Below are positions 1-6,059 of a DNA stretch of 6,059 nucleotides, one piece after another (the stretch's first letter is position 1; each line of letters starts with the position of its first letter). Both the position numbers and the translations under genes were made by a program. Source of the stretch: Deinococcus sp. (GTDB taxonomy: Bacteria > Deinococcota > Deinococci > Deinococcales > Deinococcaceae). The stretch lies in contig NZ_JAGLBB010000106.1 of the NCBI RefSeq assembly GCF_018260555.1, positions 1-6,059 on the forward strand, read 5' to 3'. Below the pieces are notes generated by a model. That model was not told the origin of the DNA and made no database searches. It saw only the letters and a list, made by a program, of their open reading frames with translations.

Positions 1-3
1 CCC

Positions 4-576
4 TTACAGCCGGATGCCGATCAGGGCGTAGGCGACCAGGGCGAGTTTCTCGCGCAGCAGGTACGAGCGGTCGACCTGGGGGCTCAGGGGGCTGGCACTC
101 ACGTTGGCGTCTAGGCCGATGGCGCGGGCCAGGGCCAGTGCGCGGGGGGCGTGGGCTTCGTCTGTGACGAGGGTCAGGGGGGTGTGGGGGGGCAGGGCAG
201 CGCGGGCGTTCTGGAGGTTCTGCACGGTGGTGCGGCTGCGTTCCTCGGCAATCAGGTTCCCTGCGGGCACGCCGCGCCTCTCAAGGTAAGCGGTGCCCAC
301 GCCGCCTTCCGTGTAGGGGTCCCCGGCGCGGCGGCCCCCCGTGACAACGACCCGCTGCACGTCTCCGGCGCGGTACAGGGTCAGGGCGTGATCCAGGCGG
401 CGCTGGAAGGCGGGACTGGGTTTCCCGGCGTACTGGGCGGCTCCCAGGACGACCAGGGTGGGGTGCGGCGTGGTGGCGTTCGGGACGCGCAGGTTGGGGG
501 TCAGGACGAATCCTGCCACGAGCAGGGCCGCCACAGCCAGTGGCAGCAGGGTGAGGGTGGCGCCCCGGGAACGCAT
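4..576 (-). CDS. Membrane-anchored DUF218 (YdcF/SanA/ElyC-type) protein
   Basis: Complete 190-residue protein. Residues about 7-26 are a single hydrophobic segment (LTLLPLAVAALLVAGFVL) after a short basic N-terminus, so an N-terminal membrane anchor with an exported domain is likely. The rest reads as a DUF218 domain: VVLGAAQ (42-48) is the first strand and loop, RRLDHAL (59-65) the conserved helix, VVVTGG (76-81) the second strand, E90 sits in the loop after it, ERSRTTVQNL (112-121) is the family Glu/Ser/Thr-x-x-Asn motif, and LVTDEAHAPRAL (136-147) is the late strand with Asp, His and Arg. In enterobacteria, members such as SanA and ElyC affect envelope integrity; no exact reaction can be read here. 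The ATG at 576 has no ribosome binding site, but an extended -10 element ends eight bases before it, which fits a leaderless message. It diverges from topA. The family call is firm, the role is open. Confidence 0.85.
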   Translation of the reverse strand: MRSRGATLTLLPLAVAALLVAGFVLTPNLRVPNATTPHPTLVVLGAAQYAGKPSPAFQRRLDHALTLYRAGDVQRVVVTGGRRAGDPYTEGGVGTAYLERRGVPAGNLIAEERSRTTVQNLQNARAALPPHTPLTLVTDEAHAPRALALARAIGLDANVSASPLSPQVDRSYLLREKLALVAYALIGIRL

Positions 577-583
577 CCCTGGC

Positions 584-592
584 AGCGTAGCA
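584..592 (-). promoter_or_regulatory. Extended -10 promoter for the DUF218 gene, giving a leaderless message
   Basis: On the minus strand TGCTACGCT reads as an extended -10 (TGn then TANNNT). Seven bases (GCCAGGG) separate its last T from the ATG at 576, so transcription would start at or next to the A of the start codon. No -35 box was found at 17-18 bases. A second possible promoter, GTGACT (631-626) with TTATCT (607-602), lies just upstream with an 18-base spacer and would give a short leader. The link to leaderless starts is family knowledge for Deinococcus; the site is inferred. Confidence 0.5.
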
Positions 593-656
593 TGAAGAAA
601 AAGATAAGCCAGCCGGATGGTGCGCAGTCACCTTGCGCTCCCGTCCGGGCCTGCGG

Positions 657-687
657 GCCGCGCCCGGCTGGGCGAGCCGGGCGCGGC
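657..687. repeat. Perfect 13-bp inverted repeat (hairpin) in the topA divergent spacer
   Basis: GCCGCGCCCGGCT (657-669) and AGCCGGGCGCGGC (675-687) are exact reverse complements around a five-base loop GGGCG. The hairpin lies between the two divergent promoters, so neither gene's message should contain it if the -10 sites proposed here are correct. It has no T-tract on either side, which argues against a simple intrinsic terminator. It could be a protein site, a cruciform-forming sequence, or a barrier between the two promoters. Confidence 0.7.
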
Positions 688-756
688 GCAGCAGGGACCC
701 CGCCGGGACAGGGGCCGACCGTGTGGAACTTCAGCCGGAGCGGGAACGGGAACGCG

Positions 757-765
757 TGCTACGCT
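757..765 (+). promoter_or_regulatory. Extended -10 promoter of topA
   Basis: TGCTACGCT, identical to the extended -10 facing the DUF218 gene, lies 38 bases before the topA ATG. Transcription would begin near 772, giving a leader of about 32 bases that includes the ribosome binding site. No good -35 hexamer stands at 16-18 bases upstream, which is tolerated with an extended -10. Confidence 0.5.
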
Positions 766-785
766 CAGCCCGTACCCCGGCCTAC

Positions 786-794
786 GGGGGAGAG
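786..794 (+). promoter_or_regulatory. Ribosome binding site that sets the topA start
   Basis: GGGGGAGAG ends nine bases before the ATG at 804. The reading frame is open back to an ATG at 633, but that start would add 57 Arg-rich residues that precede the universally conserved N-terminal Toprim strand (PRTLVIVESPAKA) and would lie across the hairpin and promoter. The site therefore favours the start at 804. Confidence 0.7.
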
Positions 795-803
795 ACCTTA
801 CCT

Positions 804-3779
<2,976 letters not shown>

Positions 3780-3799
3780 CGCTCGGCCGATCACGGCCC

Positions 3800-3824
3800 G
3801 CCACCTTGCCTGGAGGTCGGTGGC
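3800..3824 (+). terminator. Possible stem-loop terminator after topA
   Basis: GCCACC (3800-3805) pairs exactly with GGTGGC (3819-3824) around a 13-base loop, 20 bases after the topA stop. A second small stem GGCC/GGCC sits at 3785-3798, and GGCCCG (3795-3800) can instead pair with CGGGCC (3835-3840). No T-run follows, so this is a weak terminator candidate. Confidence 0.3.
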
Positions 3825-3871
3825 ATCACGCGGCCGGGCCTTCGGTTCGGGGAGGTTGGCGTCGTGAATCG

Positions 3872-4005
3872 TACGGATTCCGATTGATTCCACCACAGTC
3901 GGAACAGCGCCGTCAGCGGCTCCATATCGTGAAGGGGCGTATGCTGTTCCTACTTGCATCCGCTCGGATTGATTCGGAACTACACCAAATCAATCGGAAT
4001 CCGTA
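3872..4005. repeat. Nested inverted-repeat element with 18-bp terminal arms
   Basis: Outer arms TACGGATTCCGATTGATT (3872-3889) and its exact reverse complement (3988-4005) enclose 98 bases. Inside lie AGTCGGAACAGC (3897-3908) and GCTGTTCCTACT (3943-3954), complementary at 11 of 12 positions. Directly after the first inner arm is a hairpin GCCG-TCAG-CGGC (3909-3920). GATTGATT (3967-3974) can also pair with AATCAATC (3988-3995) around a 13-base loop, competing with the outer stem. TCG flanks both ends (3869-3871, 4006-4008). It could be a small non-autonomous mobile repeat, like the short non-coding repeats known in Deinococcus, or a structured RNA leader. Confidence 0.75.
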
Positions 4006-4006
4006 T

Positions 4007-4023
4007 CGGACGAATTCCGTCTG
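4007..4023. repeat. Small imperfect palindrome next to the repeat element
   Basis: CGGACGAATTCCGTCTG folds into a six-pair stem (one G-T pair) with loop AATTC, starting two bases after the end of the outer arm. The half TCCGTCTGTTTC (4016-4027) matches TCCGTCCGGTTC (5567-5578) at 10 of 12 positions. Confidence 0.45.
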
Positions 4024-4119
4024 TTTCGCTGACAGGTCCGGAACATCACCGGGTTGCCAGATTCACGTCCGGAACCCGTTTTGCTCCACGGTCCCCGTTT
4101 TCCCGTGCCGGGGCGTGAT

Positions 4120-4449
4120 ATGACGTGGAACATTCCTATGCCTGTGAACCGATCTGAAGCTCCTCAAGCCCTGCACCTGCCCCGGCTGGCACAGGGCACG
4201 CCCGGCGAGTGGGTGCGGTTGCCCGGCGGGAACGTGCAGGTCGTGACCCTGAGCGGCACGCTGACCGGCCCGGCCATGTCCGGCTGGCTGGTGTGCCTGA
4301 CCGGCGAGGCGGTCGTGGACCTGCCCCTGGGTAACTTCGTGCGCCTGCGCCCCGGCGAGGGCTACCACGTGACCCCCGATCAGCCCTGGACGGCCTTCGG
4401 GACCCGTGACGGCACCACGCTGCTCCTGGGCGCCGGATGGTCCGGATGA
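4120..4449 (+). CDS. Small cupin-like protein
   Basis: About 109 residues from the ATG at 4120, or 103 from the ATG at 4138. The sequence runs as short beta-strands: VQVVTLSGTL (39-48), SGWLVCLTGEAVVDL (54-68), NFVRLRPGEGYHV (72-84), then TTLLLGAGW (99-107). LTGEAVVDL and LRPGEGYHV are typical of the two cupin motifs, and PW (89-90) stands where small cupins often carry the late turn. The usual HxH and Glu of the metal site in motif 1 are missing, so it is probably not a standard metal enzyme; a ligand-binding role is possible. The start at 4120 has GGGG six bases upstream; 4138 has only a weak GGA. Its stop overlaps the next start (ATGA at 4446-4449), which suggests coupled translation with the thioesterase. 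Cytoplasmic, no signal or membrane segment. Function unknown. Confidence 0.7.
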   Translation: MTWNIPMPVNRSEAPQALHLPRLAQGTPGEWVRLPGGNVQVVTLSGTLTGPAMSGWLVCLTGEAVVDLPLGNFVRLRPGEGYHVTPDQPWTAFGTRDGTTLLLGAGWSG

Positions 4450-4883
4450 CCCGCCCAGTCCCGCACACCCGCGCCGAGTACCCGTACCACCACCCCACCC
4501 CGACCCGCTGGGCGGACAACGACGTGTACGGACACGTGAACAACGTGACGTACTACGCGTACTTCGATACGGCCGTGAACGCCTACCTCGCCGCTCGGGG
4601 TGCGCTGGACATTCACGCCGGAGCGGTGATCGGGCTGGTCGTCGAGAGCGGCTGCGCGTACTTCGCGCCCGCCGCGTTCCCTGAACCTCTCAGCGTGGGG
4701 CTGCGGGTGGGTCGCCTGGGCAGCAGCAGCGTCCGTTACGAACTCGCCGTGTTCCGCGAAGGGCATGACGCGGCCTGCGCGCAGGGGCATTTCGTGCACG
4801 TGTACGTGGACCGGGACACCCGCCGCCCCGCCCCCCTGCCCCCCGCCCTGCGCGCCGCGCTGGAAGCCCTGCAACCCGGCTGA
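4446..4883 (+). CDS. Acyl-CoA thioesterase, hot-dog fold (YbgC/4HBT type)
   Basis: 145 residues, the usual length of the family. The diagnostic segment is TRWADNDVYGHVNNVTYYAY (residues 20-39): Asp26 matches the catalytic Asp of 4-hydroxybenzoyl-CoA thioesterases, and GHVNN with the following Tyr pair and FDTA (40-43) starts the long hot-dog helix. The remaining residues give the beta-sheet (VVESGCAYFAP, LSVGLRVGRLG, SVRYELAVFRE, CAQGHFVHVYVD) ending in DRDTRRPAPLPPALRAALEAL, a common C-terminal shape. It should hydrolyse acyl-CoA thioesters in the cytoplasm; the acyl group is not readable. The start at 4446 overlaps the cupin stop by four bases; an in-frame ATG at 4437 would add three residues and cannot be excluded. 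A strong hairpin ends the unit. Confidence 0.9.
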   Translation: MTRPVPHTRAEYPYHHPTPTRWADNDVYGHVNNVTYYAYFDTAVNAYLAARGALDIHAGAVIGLVVESGCAYFAPAAFPEPLSVGLRVGRLGSSSVRYELAVFREGHDAACAQGHFVHVYVDRDTRRPAPLPPALRAALEALQPG

Positions 4884-4902
4884 CTGTCGCCTGTCTACCG
4901 GA

Positions 4903-4941
4903 AGGCACGCGCCCCGCAGCTTCCGTGCGGGGCGCGTGTTT
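4903..4941 (+). terminator. Rho-independent terminator between convergent genes
   Basis: ACGCGCCCCGC (4907-4917) pairs perfectly with GCGGGGCGCGT (4927-4937) over a nine-base loop. The stem can grow by four pairs (two G-U) to 4903-4941 in the plus-strand RNA, and the 3' side runs into GTTTCT. It lies 19 bases past the thioesterase stop and 16 bases before the SRPBCC stop, so it may serve both directions, although the minus-strand side lacks a U-tract. A short extra stem CTCAG-TAG-CTGAG follows at 4942-4954. Confidence 0.85.
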
Positions 4942-4956
4942 CTCAGTAGCTGAGGT

Positions 4957-5508
4957 TCAACGTTTCTTCTTCGCGGCCCTGGCCGCTTCCTTCGCGGCTT
5001 TCTGCTCGGCCTTCTGGCGCTCCTGCATCTCGCGGCCCATGTCCTCAAGCAGTTGCGCGCCCTGGGCGTCCACGCTGCGCTGCAATTCCAGCAGGGTCGT
5101 GGCGACCATGTTGTGCAGCACCCGCTCGATGGGCGTCCTGATCCAGCGGTACATCACGCGGGCGTTCAGGGTCAGGGTCACCTCGGTCCCGCCGGGCATG
5201 GGTTTGAAGGTCCAGCCCTGCGTGAGTTTCTCCACTGGCCCCACGTTCCGCACGCTCTCCCAGCCGCCCCGCTGCGGCGCCTGCAACTGCCCGTACTTCG
5301 CGGTGAAACTCAGGCCCAGCAGGCGGCGCGTGAACTTGAAGCGCACCAGCGCGTTGTTCGTCAGCCGGGCATTCTCGCCCTCATAATCGGCGTTCGCGAG
5401 GTTGGGGTCCCACTTGACGCGCCGCCTGGGTTCCAGCGCCAGCCGGTACAGCACGTCCGGACGGGCCCTGACCACGATGGTCTGCTTGATGCTGATGGAC
5501 TCGGACAT
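4957..5508 (-). CDS. SRPBCC (START/Bet v1-like) family protein
   Basis: 183 residues from the ATG at 5508. The opening SISIKQTIVVRARPDVLYRLALEPRRRVKWDPNL has the shape of SRPBCC proteins: first strand, two short helices of the form PxxVYxxLxxP, then a W-D-P. Strands follow at ALVRFKFTRR, LSFTAKYGQLQ, WESVRNVG, KLTQGWTFKPMPGGTEVTLTLNARV, and a long final helix (about 121-165) closes the cavity. The fold binds a hydrophobic ligand; the ligand is not readable. The last 30 residues (MQERQKAEQKAAKEAARAAKKKR) are a highly charged, Lys/Ala-rich helix beyond the domain, possibly for nucleic acid or membrane contact. An in-frame GTG at 5520 would add four residues, but the -10-like TACAGT (5524-5519) overlaps it, favouring ATG 5508 with a leader of only a few bases. 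Convergent with the thioesterase. Confidence 0.85.
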   Translation of the reverse strand: MSESISIKQTIVVRARPDVLYRLALEPRRRVKWDPNLANADYEGENARLTNNALVRFKFTRRLLGLSFTAKYGQLQAPQRGGWESVRNVGPVEKLTQGWTFKPMPGGTEVTLTLNARVMYRWIRTPIERVLHNMVATTLLELQRSVDAQGAQLLEDMGREMQERQKAEQKAAKEAARAAKKKR

Positions 5509-5518
5509 AGTAACCGTC

Positions 5519-5524
5519 ACTGTA
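5519..5524 (-). promoter_or_regulatory. Possible -10 element of the SRPBCC gene
   Basis: TACAGT on the minus strand fits TANNNT and would start RNA near 5512, four bases before the ATG at 5508. No -35 and no TGn extension are visible, so this is weak. The absence of a ribosome binding site before 5508 agrees with a near-leaderless start. Confidence 0.3.
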
Positions 5525-5556
5525 GCGCGAAGCCGCCCGCACCCGCACCGGGCCGG

Positions 5557-5580
5557 TCATCCGGACTCCGTCCGGTTCAT
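5557..5580 (-). other. Seven-codon open frame with strong ribosome binding site upstream of the SRPBCC gene
   Basis: On the minus strand GGAGGTGG is followed by TA and an ATG (5580-5578); GGAGG to ATG is five bases. The frame reads MNRTESG and stops at TGA (5559-5557), in the same frame as the SRPBCC gene 48 bases further on. It could be a leader peptide, or the remains of a longer N-terminus; it may also be chance. Confidence 0.3.
5561..5575. repeat. 15-bp palindrome
   Basis: CCGGAC-TCC-GTCCGG is a perfect six-base inverted repeat around three bases, lying across the seven-codon open frame upstream of the SRPBCC gene. It resembles the palindrome at 4007-4023 in its GGAC and TCCGTC halves. 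It may be an operator or part of the same repeat family. Confidence 0.45.
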
Positions 5581-5636
5581 TACCACCTCCACTCCCGAAG
5601 TCCGTTCTGCTCCTCCTCGCTTCACCCGGACCCGGC

Positions 5637-5650
5637 GGTTTTGCACAACC
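5637..5650. promoter_or_regulatory. Near-perfect 14-bp dyad, operator-like
   Basis: GGTTTTGCACAACC is a palindrome broken at one pair (arms GGTT and AACC, core TGCA). It lies between the SRPBCC gene and the deacetylase gene, three bases from the solitary repeat copy. It has the look of a dimeric repressor site, but no matching regulator is encoded in the window. Confidence 0.25.
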
Positions 5651-5652
5651 AT

Positions 5653-5670
5653 TCAATCGGAATCCGTATC
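5653..5670. repeat. Solitary copy of the 18-bp repeat
   Basis: TCAATCGGAATCCGTATC is identical to 3990-4007, which covers 16 bases of the right outer arm of the nested element plus the two bases beyond it. The copy has no inverted partner nearby. Its last two bases are part of the deacetylase stop codon (5669-5671 on the plus strand). Confidence 0.85.
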
Positions 5671-6059
5671 AGTCAAGGAACGCCCGCGCTGGCAGGTGCG
5701 TCACGCGCAGGTTGAAGCGCTCGGCGTACTTCACGCCCGCCAGCCGCCCCACGCCCGCGCGCCCCTCTAGGAAATGCTCTTTGGTCCACTGCCAGCGGTA
5801 GAAGTCGTGGTAGTACTCCATCACGCGCGCCGCCACGTCGATGGTGTCCGTGATGTTCACACTGAACTCTGGGTACGGACTGGCCGGCGCGTGGTACTGG
5901 TAGAAGCGCACCGGTTCGCGCCACGCGTCCAGGCGGCGCAGGTCCTGACCGCCCAGTGTGGCGTCGCTGCCTCCCTCGTTCACGATCTTCGGAATGCGGG
6001 CCAGCGTGACCGCGTCGAAGGCGATCTTCGCGGTCATGCGGTGATCCGGGTGCGGGTGA
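5669..6059 (-). CDS. bshB1: PIG-L/LmbE deacetylase, BshB1-like, 3' part only
   Basis: The frame enters from beyond the right edge and covers 129 residues to its TGA. It opens with HPHPDHRM: the HPDH motif (codons at 6050-6052 and 6041-6043) gives the general acid/base and zinc-ligand His pair of LmbE-type enzymes. The N-terminal AHPDD metal motif is outside the window. The middle (VRFYQYHAP, EFSVNITDTIDVAARVMEYYHDFY) and the end (VGRLAGVKYAERFNL) match the order in BshB1, whose family carries GVKYAEGF near the C-terminus. BshB1 removes the acetyl group from N-acetylglucosaminyl-malate to make the glucosaminyl-malate precursor of bacillithiol, a thiol known from Bacillus and Deinococcus. An internal ATG at 6035 is not the start because the HPDH codons lie before it. 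PIG-L family is near certain; the BshB1 subgroup is likely. Confidence 0.7.
   Translation of the reverse strand, partial: HPHPDHRMTAKIAFDAVTLARIPKIVNEGGSDATLGGQDLRRLDAWREPVRFYQYHAPASPYPEFSVNITDTIDVAARVMEYYHDFYRWQWTKEHFLEGRAGVGRLAGVKYAERFNLRVTHLPARAFLD

Larger units (their letters stand above)
3780..4119. other. 340-base gene-free region after topA
   Basis: No convincing gene was found. The first 60 bases are GC-rich with competing small stems. From about 3861 to 4080 the composition falls (about 48% G+C at 3961-4020, far below the flanking genes). This part carries the nested inverted-repeat element at 3872-4005, followed directly by a small hairpin at 4007-4023. The promoter of the downstream pair should lie here, but no clear -35/-10 pair was found; TATCGT (3925-3930) and TATGCT (3940-3945) fit a -10 pattern without good -35 boxes. 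Confidence 0.7.

Noticed and set aside
592..640. ATG at 592 followed by Lys-rich codons (MKKKISQPDG), a possible small gene in the divergent spacer
   Set aside because: There is no ribosome binding site, the frame continues into topA in the wrong frame with Cys/Pro/Arg-rich content, and the bases overlap the DUF218 promoter.
633..803. Upstream extension of topA from the in-frame ATG at 633
   Set aside because: It would add 57 Arg-rich residues before a conserved N-terminus, it crosses the hairpin and the proposed promoter, and a good ribosome binding site directly precedes the ATG at 804.
3872..4005. CRISPR array or Deinococcus radiation/desiccation response motif as an explanation of the repeats
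   Set aside because: The repeats are two inverted arms and one distant single copy, not regularly spaced direct repeats, and the sequence does not match the response-motif palindrome (TTATGTCATTGACATAA) as I recall it.
3941..4123. Possible 60-codon gene starting ATG 3941 (AAGGGG upstream), ending TGA 4121-4123 and overlapping the cupin ATG as ATGA
   Set aside because: Its third codon positions are rich in A and T, unlike every gene here, it runs through the 18-bp repeat arm and the palindrome, the ribosome site is only three bases from the ATG, and the product matches nothing I recognise. The ATGA overlap alone is not enough.
5381..5656. 91-codon minus-strand frame across the SRPBCC start and its upstream spacer
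   Set aside because: It uses another frame of the well-supported SRPBCC gene and has no recognisable domain; its composition is that of a shadow frame.

Overview
The window is GC-rich, roughly two thirds G+C in the genes, and looks like a Deinococcus chromosome. The grounds are a type IA topoisomerase with a Lys/Ala/Ser-rich tail, a BshB-type deacetylase of the bacillithiol pathway, and starts preceded by a -10 element instead of a ribosome binding site. Leaderless transcripts of that kind are common in Deinococcus. The genus is an inference from these traits.

Layout. At 4-576 (-) is a membrane-anchored DUF218 (YdcF/SanA-type) protein. It diverges from topA (DNA topoisomerase I, 804-3779, +) across a 227-base spacer. 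The spacer holds a perfect 13-bp hairpin and two copies of the extended -10 TGCTACGCT, one facing each gene. After topA comes a 340-base gene-free stretch (3780-4119), more A+T-rich in its middle, with a nested inverted-repeat element at 3872-4005. Next is a two-gene unit: a small cupin-like protein (4120-4449) overlapping by four bases a hot-dog thioesterase (4446-4883). A strong hairpin terminator at 4903-4941 separates this unit from a convergent SRPBCC-fold protein (4957-5508, -). At the right edge is the 3' part of a PIG-L/LmbE deacetylase, best matched to BshB1 (5669-6059, -, running out of the window). Its stop codon touches a third copy of the 18-bp sequence that forms the arms of the 3872-4005 element.

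The genes are mostly housekeeping and do not form one pathway. TopA relaxes negative supercoils, the BshB1-like enzyme makes a bacillithiol precursor, and the cupin and thioesterase are probably translationally coupled but their substrates are unknown. No phage, insertion sequence, CRISPR array, tRNA or rRNA was seen. The parts most worth a second look are non-coding (the nested repeat element, its solitary copy, the topA-side hairpin) and the C-terminal end of TopA, where a flexible basic linker leads to a small helix-turn-helix-like module instead of zinc ribbons.
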